Assembly (NCBI GenBank): GCA_030268105.1
Contig: BSDZ01000009.1
Location: forward strand, 1,249,501 to 1,313,500
Direction: 5' to 3'
DNA length: 64,000 bases
From: Volvox africanus
Taxonomy: Eukaryota; Chlorophyta; Chlorophyceae; Chlamydomonadales; Volvocaceae
The first letter of the stretch is position 1; the number at the start of each line of letters is the position of its first letter. Below are positions 10,923 through 22,486 of the stretch, piece by piece. A program made the translations under genes and the position numbers. The notes under the pieces were generated by a model. That model saw only the letters and a program-made list of their open reading frames with translations, did not search any database and had not been told where the DNA came from.

Positions 10923-13900
10923 TCACGCATTGCCGCCAATGACGATAACGCCCGCAATGGCTAGGCAAATCAAGATAAGGCCCACCACGCCCGGGTTAAG
11001 CCTGTCTGGCGGCGATCCCACGGGTCGGTGCAGCAGCACCGACTCCCTGGCGGGGTACACCCAAGCTAGCCAGTCCCACACCGCCCAGGTCACCACGATA
11101 GCCAAAAGCATATCCTGGAAGATGCGGGACACGGGGAGATGCTTGGCTCCTGGTGCTCCGTAACAAACAAATGCAATTGAGGACATACATCATCACAAGA
11201 ATGTCAGTTTCAAATCAAACCAAGCATGGGGCCCACGTGAGATTAAACCACACATTACACGATATCGGGCACATACGTCATGGTCCAGAGAAGGGAAATA
11301 AGTTAACCCCTCTCCCACCAATGAATTAACGGTTAAATTACAGCTTTTGGGCGCAAGTGCGAGGGGGCACCGTGGCTGGCTGGGTTCCTGTGAACACTGG
11401 GTCCTGTGAACCCGGTGTTCTCATACTTCCTTCACCAGGATCTCCTTATCCCCGATATCCCTTGTGCTCTGTTCGCTTCAACAATGAAGACCCCTTTCGA
11501 TCCCCTACCTAGCCCCGCCCCTCCCGTACCCGCCCTTGCGCCCTTGCACCCCTCACCCACCACGCTGTAGTGCTGCTCGTCCACCACGTCCCTTACGCAT
11601 GCATGCGCCAGCGCCAGCCACAACACCCAAGTGCTCAGCCGGCGGCCCGGGTAGTAGGTGCGGAATGCTAGCGGGGCGAGCACCCAGAAAGCGCCGTGGC
11701 CGCTGTTGGGCGCATGCAAAACGGAATGAGTAGGACGGGGAAGGAGGAAGGTACTCAACACTACAGCCTCCGAGGATATTTAACCGAGGATATTTACGCC
11801 AGCGGACATATGGTGGGCGATGTAGCGTCATATTGCTCTGTCCGAGCCTGTACGACACTTTTAGGAAACTATTTCTATAGTAAGTATTATAGGCGCTACC
11901 TGAAGATGAGGTCGTTACAGCCCCCAAAGCCCCGTATGGTAGTGTAGCCAAGCTTGATGGTATCCCACAGTCCGGGCGGCACAGGCGGGAAGCGGCGGCG
12001 GTAGCAACCTGGACGCGGGTTGGGCAGCACTGTGGCCATGAAGCACGCCATGCGCAGCACGCGACTGGCGGCCACGGTCAGTACGACACGAGCCATGATC
12101 CCGAATCCGGAGTACGGAACCTGATCCCATAGCACCGAGAACGCCAGTGCCAGCAGCGCCCCAAAGAAGTGAAGGATATTAGCAGCGCGGCAGGTCGCTA
12201 ACCAGCGTGCCAAAGGGCTTATGACGGACAGCGCATTTACGGCAATTGCGACGTTGTCCTGCAGCCCCGGAACATTGTCGTACTTGCGTTGATCCCATGC
12301 GGACACCAACCTTGGGATCGGGTAGGAGGGGAACGGGAGAGGGGAAGGCAGTGGTGTGAGTTACGGAGCAACAGCGTTGGTTCAACACCTCACCAGGCGC
12401 TGCTCAGGGGCGGTCAGGATACCAACAGACGAGGTGATGAAAACCCCAACCCCCAAATCCACCAAGGAAAGAAAGTGGTGGAACGAAAAGGGGGATTATT
12501 CGTTTTAATAGGAGGATCCTATTTGAAAACGACCATATCTTTTTCTCATATTAAGGTGCTTTAGGATATTTGACAGAATTATCAAAATGGAACGTGCAAT
12601 TAGTGTGATGGCTTGTATCCAAGCGCTTCCGAAAAGTTGAAAAACTGAAAAAAGATTTCAGCCGAAAATATAGGAGGGAGAGAAAAGGAGGGAACTACAC
12701 GTCACTGTGCAGGCACTATCAGTACATTTTTCTCCGCTTTGGCGTAACCCCATGTTATTGGGAAATCCTCATCAGGATTGGCATTTGCTTTCAGCGATGA
12801 AGATCGTTAAACACAAGTAGATGTACGCGCATAGAACAGCGTCGTGCTCAACGGCAAGTTTGGGGCCTGTCACAACACAACCCGTAACTTGCACAATGTG
12901 AGACAACTGAGATGTCACACGTCACAACTGACAGCACTGTCGTGCACCTAAACACCGTCGCATGGTGCACCCTCGCGCATCTAAACTACAGCTTGGAGTG
13001 CGTAAATGACGTCGATTTTCCCCCTCACCCCTCACACCCTGCATCCGCATCCACATCCGCCCAGAGATAAATCGACCTCATCCCCCTCTCTCCGGTATGA
13101 CCACGAGCTCCGAAATTCTATCTGCTTTTTCTCTCCCTTACATAGTACCAAACAACCTTTGCTTCCCATCCAACGATTTTTCCGGTTTCCTTTCTTCCGT
13201 ACGCCTACACCGTACGTTCCCACCGTATTATAAACGTCCTTCCATCCTTCTTCGAGATTACATTCTTTCCTTAACCTATTACTTGCTTCCCCCCGAACTC
13301 TGCGGCATTTTCCTCATCGGGTGCATGCGTCCGTCCCGTCGATCTTACTGCATGGGACTTTTGATTACTCGCCTTTCTCTGTCCTTCCCTGTCTCTGCGC
13401 TTACTCTTCTTCTTTCCCTCGCATGTGCACGCCCTTGCTATTACGACTGCTATCTCCGCCGTTACCCCAGGTGGAGTGGGTTCGCGCGGAACTGCGCTTG
13501 GTTCGGTTGGTACGCGCGCGCACTTCAAGCTGGCCGGGTTGGGTGGATGGGTTGGTTGGGTTCAGGCGCGTGCAGGTTCGCTTTGCAGGCGGGTCGGGAG
13601 GAACACTTGCATGGCAGCAGCAGCGCCAGCGCTCGCAGTTAGGTCAGCTTCGCCTCGGAGTCAGCACGTCTTTCACTTCGCCACTAGCAATAAGGCTGAT
13701 AGGATACATAATTACGGCTTCTCCTTTCTTTTTATTGGTTTAATTCTAGTTTACGTCACAGCTCGTTTCTACTTTTCCTATTTTTTCGACTTCAGATGAA
13801 TTTCGCGGTTAGTCCTCATTCCTCAAGTATCACCACCAGGATTCGTTTTATTCGACTTCCCCCTCTCTCCGCCTCATCCCGCTCGTCCCCCCCTCTCCCC

Positions 13901-14479
13901 CTTTTTCCCCCTCACTCCCCCCACCACACGACGCAGTTCTCGATGCTGAGCTCCAGAACCATCACGAGGAAGCAGATTACGAAGCGGGGGACCTGCGCAT
14001 GTTCGTCACGCCATCGCCTGAAGATCAGGATGCGGTAGGCCAGCAGCAGCATGCCTGTAATCACCAGCGCCGATGCTGGAGGGCTTAGGACACAACTCAT
14101 CCAGTTACAGCAACCCATGGGGTGGGGACGTTCAAGTTGAGGTTTTGGGGATAAGGTTAGAAGGAGCTATTGCATTTGTTACCGAGATGGTCGTCATGAT
14201 TCGTTTGTCATGTGAGCGCACATTAACGTAAGGCCCTACCATATACCGCCACATCGGGGCCACCGCTCTCCCCCGTTGCGGCGTAGAATACGTGTGTTCC
14301 AAGGCGCCTCTTCTAAAACATGGAAGCACTCACCAAGTACTGCAGCTGCATTGGTCAGGCCTCCGAGAAGCCCCCGGAGGATCTCCATGCCAGGCAGCAG
14401 CACCAGAAAGGTGGGCTGTAGCAGGAATACACCCGTTGCAGCTACATCCAAGCCACGGCCGCAGCGTGTTGCGATATGG
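10923..14479 (-). CDS. PAP2-C / sphingomyelin-synthase-type membrane phosphotransferase
   Basis: Multi-pass membrane enzyme of the family that includes sphingomyelin and inositol-phosphorylceramide synthases, which transfer a phospho-head group in Golgi or ER membranes. Exons on the minus strand: about 14479-14334, 14075-13916, 12310-11900, 11702-11561 and 11114-10923; further 5' exons are likely. Seen motifs: VLPNPRPGC (D2-like), GGCNDLIFSGHGAFW (D3) and DEQHYSVD (D4). The HHD triad is His at 11698-11696, His at 11572-11570 and Asp at 11114-11112, brought together by splicing. At least six hydrophobic segments are visible, for example LVITGMLLLAYRILIF and VVGLILICLAIAGVIVIGG. Substrate is inference: the motifs fit the family, not a specific head group. 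If translation instead starts at the ATG at 14118, the protein would be 315 aa. Confidence 0.8.
12311..13915 (-). other. long intron of the PAP2-C gene
   Basis: Bounded by a GTGAGG donor and a pyrimidine-preceded AAG acceptor. It contains pyrimidine-rich DNA on the plus strand, which produces long but featureless open frames (for example 13097-13642). No domain is recognisable. Confidence 0.6.
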
Positions 14480-14591
14480 CTGAGATGGGTGGGCAGCAGT
14501 GGCAGGAAGAGCTATTGCAGTCCACAGATATCGCGGCAGCAGTAGCAGAGAGAGTACTCAAAATCTACTCGAAATATCCTGCAAATTGTTT

Positions 14592-14705
14592 GACAGGGTA
14601 CGGCGCTCTGCTGCTGAACTCGCTCGGTCATCGTTCGGGCCTTCGGCACTAACTCAATCCTCGCTCACTTCTCACACCTCCAGCAGCAGAGCGCCGTAAC
14701 CTGTC
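14592..14705. repeat. inverted repeat, 25-bp arms around a 64-nt loop
   Basis: Arms 14592-14616 and 14681-14705 are complementary at 24 of 25 positions. The arm is GACAGG..ACGGCGCTCTGC followed by TGCTG. It could be a MITE end pair or a small-RNA hairpin. No coding context. Confidence 0.8.
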
Positions 14706-14970
14706 TCATTCTTGGCAGGATATTTCTCATATAATGCCTGACCCGTGAGATAACTACTCCATATATGTAATATGCATGCACCTGAGAATATATACATATG
14801 TCATATGTAAGTAACGATCAACAATGATGGGATAACAAACAGCAGTACAAACGATAAACATCATATGTCATTCCATACAAAGGCACCGAGTATGATTGGC
14901 TGGTTGGCTTGTTAAATGTTACAAATCAGCCAGCCATGCGCGTGCAGGCCGGGAAAAAGTGAAGGGGGAG

Positions 14971-14990
14971 AGAGAGAGAGAGAGAGTGGT
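14971..14990 (+). repeat. (GA)n microsatellite
   Basis: Short uninterrupted run of GA dinucleotides. Confidence 0.8.
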
Positions 14991-15169
14991 GGTGGAGCTA
15001 CGAGCGGCATGGGCGTGCAGGTGGCGCGAGTAGAGCCCGCGAGTGCCATCTGTTGGTGCCTTTCCTGGTTCCACTGTATTGCCGCAGCAGCGATGTCACT
15101 CATTGAAGATATGGGCACAAAAAATGGGATTAAGCTCCATCCATCTCTCGTCCCAACTACCGAGATACC

Positions 15170-15402
15170 TACTGGCGCGCGGAGTGTCTGCTCCCGCTGT
15201 TTAGCTCTGGTACAAAGCCGCTACCTCCGCCGCGAGCCGCAGAGGCCCCCGCGGCGTCGCCCGTGAAGACCGCTACTTCATGGGGATCGTTAATGGTAGT
15301 GCTGGAGATGAACCCGGCCCCCACGCGCCGTCTGACGCCGCGAGCTTCGTGACCGGCAACGAGGTCTGTGGGAGTAATTATCACGTCGTGCCCGCTCTCC
15401 AT
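15170..15402 (-). CDS. candidate upstream exon or small ORF of unknown function
   Basis: ATG at 15402 opens about 77 codons reading MESGHDVIITPTDLVAGHEA and onward, rich in Ala/Gly, ending near a GTAGGT donor-like site. The composition looks coding, and the position and strand would allow it to be a 5' exon of the PAP2-C gene, but I could not connect the phases convincingly. Confidence 0.3.
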
Positions 15403-15792
15403 CGCAGCCACCCAGGGAAACTTCTGATTAGGTCATCACTACTTTAATCCTTGCGTCAAGCAAAAATGAAGGTACATATCCACTCGGTTCGTAGTGTTTA
15501 ATACGTTTACTGGTACTGATCAGCTGATACTTGTCTGCCCAGGAAGAGACACAGTGAAAGATGATGATTATGGTGTTAATTGGTAAAAAGATTTAACGGC
15601 TTTGCGCTTGAGGTATGCTGTGGACTCGGACCGCTTTAAGGACAGTCCTAAACATGTCATAACCACAAAGTGATTCATATGAAACATTACAGAGAAAAGG
15701 CATGAGGACACTGATCTGAATTATTATTGATGTGTGTGCCTGTGTTTGCCAAATAAAAGTCCATGGATGCCTTGCTTGAATGGCAGTTAGTT

Positions 15793-16113
15793 GTTGCTCA
15801 CGGACGATTAGCCATTACCATTCCTGTTACAGATATGCTGCGCTAAAAGCCTTGGACGAAGAACCTAGGCCAAAAGAACCTAAGAAAGAAACCAGCAACG
15901 TCGCGGGCGACGTAACTGAGGATGGGAGGGCGGGCGCGTGCTGAGCAACGAAAGCAAGGTGAAACGAAATGCAATAGCACGCGATTAAATACAGCGCTGA
16001 GGACACGGGCTCAGGCGAGAAATCTGTACAACTGCCTCACACAGGGCCTTACGTGCAACTAACCCGGCTTCTTAACGCAAGCCCGCATTAGATGTTGCTC
16101 ACGGACGAATAGC
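15793..16113 (+). repeat. pair of 20-bp direct repeats 300 bp apart
   Basis: GTTGCTCACGGACGATTAGC at 15793-15812 recurs with one change at 16094-16113. They sit beside the tyrosine-recombinase remnant; split direct repeats are a known hallmark of YR retroelements, so they may be element termini. Confidence 0.6.
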
Positions 16114-16131
16114 AGAAAAAAACCTGGATTC

Positions 16132-16503
16132 TCAGTGGTTGAAGTACTGCACAATAAAAGGGGCTACCCGGCTGGCCGCGAGAGGTCCAAAAAAGGCCAC
16201 CGACTTGGAATAGGATCGCACACCCAAATCGACGAAATGCTCCCTTAGGGCCGACGAATTATCACCCCAGCCTCCGAACGTTTCCACCACTTCTAATGGA
16301 ACACCAGAAGCACGAGCAGCAGAGGCACCGCCGCGACGCAAACTGTACAAGGTATGCACGCCCTGCAGATGCTTCAAACCACACTGACCAAGAACGAGAT
16401 CAAACCACTGCTCAGCTCCATGAGTAGACTGACACTGGCCACAAACGAGAAGGGTCTTTTGTTCGACGCTACAATTAGGCCAACCAAAGACAAGGAAGGC
16501 CAC
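16132..16503 (-). pseudogene. tyrosine-recombinase C-terminal fragment (DIRS/PAT or Crypton-like)
   Basis: The minus-strand frame carries HTLYSLRRGGASAARASGV followed by PLEVVETFGGWGDNSS. This is the pattern of the C-terminal catalytic region of tyrosine recombinases: His-x-x-Arg-type box, helix, then GxW. The nucleophilic Tyr normally found shortly after the Trp is not visible; the sequence there is ALREHFVDL. No upstream catalytic domain or start was found. Known: such recombinases mobilise DIRS-like elements in volvocine algae. Inference: a decayed copy. Confidence 0.65.
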
Positions 16504-17256
16504 ACAAAAGAAACTGCAAGAGGGGCACGCTCACTGGGCACAATTTGTAATGCACCGCTGACGGCGTGACAATTCTGGCGAAAGAATCACTGCACATGAC
16601 ATGTTCTCCCTTTCCAGCTCAGGGGCCTGTAGTGAAAAATCAGCAACAACCCCCACCTCAACAACCTGGGCTCAAGTAATTGACAACAGGGAATCCGGGC
16701 ACAAAAACAGACCAAACTCCAAGACCACAAACAAGAGAGGAAAGGAAAGGGTGAAATCCATGGACACAAAAGGAAGGCGCTCATACAGACACCAAGCACT
16801 ATCCGCACTGAAACCCAGCACCAGCACCTAGGAGGGCGTTCGAGAGACCTGCAGAAGCTCCCAGCCCTTACAGAAGGCAGCGAACAAAACATTGCCTCCT
16901 GCACATGGCTTAGAAAGCCCCAATAGATCATGAATTGTATTCACAGCGCTGAAGTATGGCTGCACTGTGCTGAACATCGGTCGGAACAATAGTGGAGACT
17001 ATGCGTGATGGATAAGACAAGTGCGAGTACGACATTAGTACTGCTATCTTTTCTGCCCATTCTGTAGAGTCAGTGGGCTATGCTAAGGATTGAGCAAGTA
17101 TGTAATAAACTACGGATTTGCTTCCCTGTCCGACTGCGTATCGCATTCCAACATATGATGAGCCCTGAGTCATGGCGATAGGCGGTGACTCCTAGTTTAG
17201 GTATCTTTCCTTCGTTTCACTGGTCTAGCGACGCTCTGGTCTAGAGCAAGGAAGAT

Positions 17257-18150
17257 ATGGGTGCTGATGATAAGGCTGTTCTATGGGCCTTGGATGGGAA
17301 GAATTATTGGAGAATTATGGCAGCGCACTGCCACCTCATCGAGAAGGATGTCTGGGATTTGAATACGGATCTACCAGCTGCAACTCCTGTGTTGTCGTTG
17401 AAGGCCAAGTTGTAGTATATGGTACCAAATGAAGGGTGGTATCAAAAGATACCGGTTGTGGTGCCAGAGCCTGATTATATAGTACAGCAGACCAGGTCGT
17501 ACTTGAGATGCCATAAGGCATTAAACCGGGCGTGACCTTCAGAAGTTACCACTACAACCGGAAAATCAGTGAACCAGGAACCAGGCGTTCCACCTTTTAC
17601 CATTCAGAGGGTAAAAGGCCCAGTCCCTACAGGGTTATGGACTTATCGACAAGTTCGGATGATTCGGGAAGGTGGTTAGTATTGGTGGTTGGCGGCTGAG
17701 ACCAAATCCATGATTCAAATGCGCGATGAGAGAATGGGAATGATGAAACTGGTAGTTCGTTAAATTATGATCATTAACAATAAACAACTTATCTCTTAAT
17801 ATCATCTCTTAATCATTTAATTAAATGCATTAAGGATACAACACAAGTGCAGGCTCATCAAGATCACGGACCAGCCGTACCACAAGCTCATCGATCTGGC
17901 GGCGATGCTTGGATTCAGATCCGTAACACCTTCATCAAGATGTCGGCCCTCACTTCCTTAGTGATTCATGAGAAGTGAGTGAGCTAAAACAATGAAGTGG
18001 TAACAACATTGAAGAGTACTACGATGCGGCCGACGATTTGCAGGAGAAGGCCAAGGCTATCAACTGCGTCATCACCGAAGATCACCTTTTAAGTGCCATC
18101 ATTAGGGGTCTTCTACCGCAGTTCGCCTGACAGTGGATGCCTAGTTCGCT
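17257..18150 (+). pseudogene. Ty1/copia-type gag remnant
   Basis: The ATG at 17257 opens a 52-codon frame containing LDGKNYWRIMAAHCHLIEKD and then VWDL. This is the characteristic N-terminus of copia gag (LDG.NY..W...M...L), ended by TAG near 17413. Further downstream, past AT-rich interruption, an open stretch reads IEEYYDAADDLQEKAKAI and LSAIIRGLLPQF, the later gag core. Stops and an AT-rich insert around 17760-17850 show decay. Confidence 0.65.
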
Positions 18151-18246
18151 GGCAAGAAGTCTAATGACGTCGACATTGTTGTATTACAGTTTGATTATCG
18201 TCGATGTGTTGGTCGGTGCGACCTACCAAGATGATAAGCGAACGTA

Positions 18247-18266
18247 ATTAATGCATATGCATTAAT
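18247..18266. repeat. perfect 20-bp palindrome ATTAATGCATATGCATTAAT
   Basis: Self-complementary AT-rich sequence inside the repeat graveyard, just before the LTR-like block. Confidence 0.85.
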
Positions 18267-18329
18267 AAGTAATTTGTATGTATTTAACTAGTTATGCATT
18301 ACAGAGTCCATGCAATTGGGATTCTTTGC

Positions 18330-18376
18330 CTTGCTAGGGTTCATCACACTTGTGGATTGAAGATCTGGTGTATCGG
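18330..18376 (+). repeat. LTR-like block, forward copy
   Basis: GCTTGCTAGGG-type sequence with TCACACTTG and GATCTGGTGTA. It matches the reverse complement of 20969-21018 with small differences. Confidence 0.65.
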
Positions 18377-18929
18377 TATCACGAGTATAATATGCACGAG
18401 GATGGCCAAATAGCTTAAGTTATTAACGAGCCCTAACTTGGATTATCTTCGATACTATCATATTAAGCTATAATACGCTCGTCCTGGCCTGATTCTTGGC
18501 ATACTTCGCTTGTCATGCACCGTTGACGGCGTGACAATTCTGGTAAAAGAGCGGTTAGGAATGACAGTTCCGACAGCTGCTGATTCGCGTGAATGACAGT
18601 TGGTCGTCGCTGGATCCAAGAGCCGTACGTTTCAGTGATCTTTTGCTGTTACCTAAGGCGAAGACTTCCCGTTGGAAGCGCTTCGCCTGGTCGATATAGA
18701 CTGTTTGGAATTGAGCAATTGTAACAATAATATACAGACTCTTACAGTAGTTCATATTCCGCACATCTGCCCAGGCCGCGAATAGATCAGCCTAATAAAT
18801 GTGCTATCAGGACTGATCACCCTGATTAGCTGCCAATAGAACACCGCGACGGAGTTTGGAGGAGTAGGTGACTGCGCGGCGCGACGCTCGCCTGTGTGAG
18901 TTTGCACTCAGAGCCACAGGTAAATTGAA

Positions 18930-19130
18930 TCGCTTCTCGCTGCTGCGGCTGCTGGTCCAAGCCTGAGTCCGGATCAGTTTAAGGCCTTGATTGAGCAAAC
19001 GAAGCAAGGGACTGCTTGTATGGATACCCGTTGTATTTGTCTGGAACACTTTCTTTTGGTAGGATTGAAACCGATTGTATTGTATTTTATTGCGCTTGAC
19101 TGAAACTTGTGTGAGAGTGCCTTTAGCACA
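18930..19130 (+). pseudogene. Ty3/gypsy gag remnant (plus-strand copy)
   Basis: In shifting frames the plus strand reads LSPDQFKALI and then CLYGYPLYLSGTLSFGRIET, a diverged counterpart of the minus-strand gag at 19996-20253 (LSPDQLKALTARMTEVRDCL, YLLYLSGVLGSAFVRIDTDC). Frameshifts and stops interrupt it. Confidence 0.6.
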
Positions 19131-19191
19131 CAAGTTCTGATGACGTTACTCTTGCATTCCCCGATTAGTCATTTCCTTTTCATGTCGAAGT

Positions 19192-19511
19192 TATGTCTAA
19201 TGCTTCGTTATACGGGAGTGTTGCTGTATTGTTACAGGAAAAGTGACCGATCACTTTCACAAGGACGAAGTATTCGGGTGTGGAGATCCCTTACACCACC
19301 AGGGAACAGGAGTTGTTGGCGGCCTTGCATGCTTTGAAGGAATGTCATTGTTACCTCGAGGGACGGCCATTCATGCTGAAGACTGACGTTTTTGCAAAGG
19401 GTCCCCACGTTGAACTGATGGCAAGCTAGGTGGATGGAATACCTAGCTTGGTTTGACTGCACCTGGGAGCACATTGCCAGTCGGATTATTATTGCAGATG
19501 CTCTCAGTTGA
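19192..19511 (+). pseudogene. Ty3/gypsy RNase H domain remnant
   Basis: One plus-strand frame reads NASLYGSVAVLLQEK, stop, PITFTRTKYSGVEIPYTTRE, QELLAALHALKECHCYLEG, RPFMLKTD, then after a break WMEYLAWFDCTWEHIA..IIIADALS. This is the canonical RNase H tail of gypsy polymerase (YTT.EQELLA, CYLEGRPF.L.TD, RWMEYL..FD, ADALSR). In-frame stops mark it as dead. Confidence 0.8.
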
Positions 19512-20253
19512 CACCCGTCTTCCAGGGTGAAACGTGCAAGCAAAGCGGCAGTCAACTCATCAAACGTGAAGTTTTCCCGTGCAGTGGTCCATTGGTCATA
19601 CCACGTCTTCACCATACCTTAAAGGGTATTTTCGACGAAAAGACATCTCACGGTGTCACGTTCACCGCCACGGACCAACTGCAGGTACTTCCTAACATCA
19701 AGCAGATATGCACATCAGCAGTGCTACACAACATTCCTCTGTTTCACATCATGCGAGATACACAATGTCGGTACAGGGATAGAAAGTCGCGTCGACGCGA
19801 CCTTGGCGCAGAGGTGATGGCAGACCCCCTTGTCCCTCAACTCCATCGGGAGCCTCTCTGGCTGCCCAGGGTGGAACAAACAGATAGGCGTGAATCTGTA
19901 GGATTGCTAGGACAACGGGATCTTGGGCACCACGATTGACAATCTCGTCAGGGCCCCTCCAAGATGTTCTAGGAATGGTAGCCAAGTCGGCTTGGCTAGC
20001 CCCACCAACCAATGCCATCCCATCGCTCCCAGATGCCATGGGCAGACGATGTTGACCTCACAACCTGTGTGCTCTGAGGCAACCCACACAAGTATGGGTC
20101 AAGTGCAACGCAATCGGTATCAATCCTAACGAAGGCACTTCCAAGCACTCCAGACAGATACAACAAGTATCCGTTCAAGCAGTCCCTAACCTCTGTCATT
20201 CGTGCAGTCAAGGCCTTCAACTGATCCGGACTCAGGTTCGGACCAGCAGCCAC
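19512..20253 (-). pseudogene. Ty3/gypsy gag remnant (minus-strand copy)
   Basis: Minus-strand frames give LSPDQLKALTARMTEVRDCL near 20235 and, further on, VKTWYDQWTTARENFTFDEL and TAALLARF near 19600. These are typical early and mid gag capsid segments. Several stops separate them. The 3' end abuts the plus-strand RNase H remnant. Confidence 0.65.
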
Positions 20254-20968
20254 AGCAGCGAGCGAGGAACAATCCGTTTCACCTGCAGCTCAGAGCAAAA
20301 GCTCACGCAAGCGACGTGGCAAACCGGAAGCAGTGGCATTCAAAATGGTACGCCCAAGATCCTCCACGAATGTTTCCTAAGGACTAGACCGATTGCTGCC
20401 AATGTTAACCATAGTAGGGACCTACTTACAAGAGATCAGGGCAAGACAGTCCGTAAACGAACCTGTCTCACTGCCAAATTGCTGTATCCCTCTTCGCTGC
20501 CCATGCACTTATCTGCACATCTGGATGTTAAATGCCAAGTGCCAGAATGCTCACAAGACAGGCATAAGCATTCGGACGTGATCTCATGGGCAGTTGAAGA
20601 CTTCAGAGCGAAAAGGTTACAACGTACAGCCACTTAGACGTGATCCGGTGATCCACTCACACCAGATTGGCAATACTTAGGGTTTACTTACTACTTATTA
20701 ATGGAAATGCGTTAATTACGTTCGCATATCATCTTGTTAGGTTGCATCGATTAACATATCTGTGATAATTGAATCGTAATACAACACGAATGCGCTCACA
20801 CAACAAGCCACCGATACTCGGCTATCAAATCTCAGGCTTGGCTCAGGTCAAACGTAGCGTACTTTAGCTCAATATCATAATATTGATGATTGTCCGATTA
20901 GAGGTTACAAAAAGCTTACGTTATCCCGGCGTCCTCACATGTCTTATAACTTGTGATATTACGTGGTA

Positions 20969-21018
20969 CATATTACACCAGATCCCCGATCTTCAAGTGT
21001 GATAAGCCCTAGCAAGCA
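20969..21018 (-). repeat. LTR-like block, inverted copy
   Basis: Inverted partner of 18330-18376 (TACACCAGATC...CAAGTGTGAT...CCCTAGCAAG). It places the two gag remnants in opposite orientation. Confidence 0.65.
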
Positions 21019-22474
21019 TATCAGTAAGTTTCGAGCGCAGCATATTGTCATTATGAAGTCTTCCCGGCATTTATGCAATGCGAATGGCCGAATATCAATA
21101 TTCAGTTATGTAGCTAAACCGCCATGGTCGTCGCTACGATTATATCGCACACCATTACACTTATAAGTCTAAGTGCGCTCGTATCTAATTATTCTGTGAT
21201 ACGTATACAAATTTGCTTTCTCACTTTAACCGCACCTCAGGTCGCACTTCTCACACTTGTGCATCGATCATGCAAGCATTGATATAATAATATTGTAAAC
21301 AATATTGCTTAATGATTAAACTAATTATTGATAATTAAATATGTATGCCGGCTCAATCCGTGCACTCGTCAGTTGTTGCGATATCGGTTAAGCTGGCAGC
21401 GCCACGTATATAATATCAATCTCGCGGATTTATCAATGCTTGATATACATTATGCAAGACATTATGCAAGATATACACAGATATATTCAATGATTATAAT
21501 GCATCCAATTACAGGTCACTGATCGTCTTGTCGGGTCACATCGACCAATCCATCAACGATAAATGAGCCGTAATACGACAGAAAACACCCCACTCTTACT
21601 CAGTTGAGTGCACTTGACTACCCTACACACCATATTGGGAAGAAACATAAACGTCTAGTGCATGAGTACCTTCTCTTCTGGGAACCTGCGCACACCTTCA
21701 CTCTCGACCTGATGCCTGATCTTAGCTATAGTAGCTCGGGCACGTGCCTGAGCGCGCCATGAGGACACTGCATCCCAATAAGGGGTATAGTTGTTGTATT
21801 ATGCTCCTAGCCTTAGCTCCTCGCTAAGTAGGTAGTCGCTGGACTTCACCCTCTATGTGTAGTGGCTATGGGTTGCATGCTCTTATGTAACCGTGACCCT
21901 GGCACTGGTAGTGTAGCAGTTGTCTTAACGATGCTTGGATTTCTATGCGGAAGCGTCAACTTTGTCGGCCTAGGAAGGGCTCGCAAGTATGACACTGCAG
22001 CAAACTGGTACATTTAATGAATCTGGTGGCAGCGGAGTCTTGAATTCGGAACAACTAGTATTGTAATACTGTGTTGTCTGGCCAAAACATTCCACCAGGG
22101 TGACTTTAAGATTGATCCACCTACCAAGATGTACAACATTGTGTTTTTGCGTATTGCGAGCATTTTAGGTGTCATGCTTATTGCATGATGTTGAAATTTA
22201 GAGTACCGGACGTTAGGAAGCCTGACGAAGTTATGAGAAAGTATTCGTTACATGTTATCCGATAGTCAAAAGATGACTAAATTGTTTGGTTTGGAGTTGG
22301 GACTCGCGCGTATTGCACTACAGATTCGACGAGCGCGGGTCGATAGCGTACTGCCGAGTGCAGCTACACCAACACGCTTGTTGCTAGAACGGATCGCTAT
22401 AGATCCCAACTGATACTCCATTTGATAATACATGATTACTTATTAATATTTGTAGCCTAAAGGTATGTCGTTTA

Positions 22475-22479
22475 TTACA
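22475..22479 (-). promoter_or_regulatory. TGTAA polyadenylation signal candidate
   Basis: TTACA on the plus strand, i.e. TGTAA on the minus strand, immediately past the stop of the small secreted protein candidate. TGTAA is the usual chlorophyte poly(A) signal. Confidence 0.45.
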
Positions 22480-22486
22480 GGTAGAC

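Larger units (their letters stand above)
20254..22486. repeat. AT-rich decayed repeat region
   Basis: No gene. Contains repeated LTR-like sequence; for example 20728-20786 and 21522-21580 are the same sequence differing largely by C/G to T/A changes. Confidence 0.6.

Noticed and set aside
13097..13642. 181-codon plus-strand ORF
   Set aside because: Lies inside the intron of the PAP2-C gene in pyrimidine-rich DNA, with no recognisable domain.
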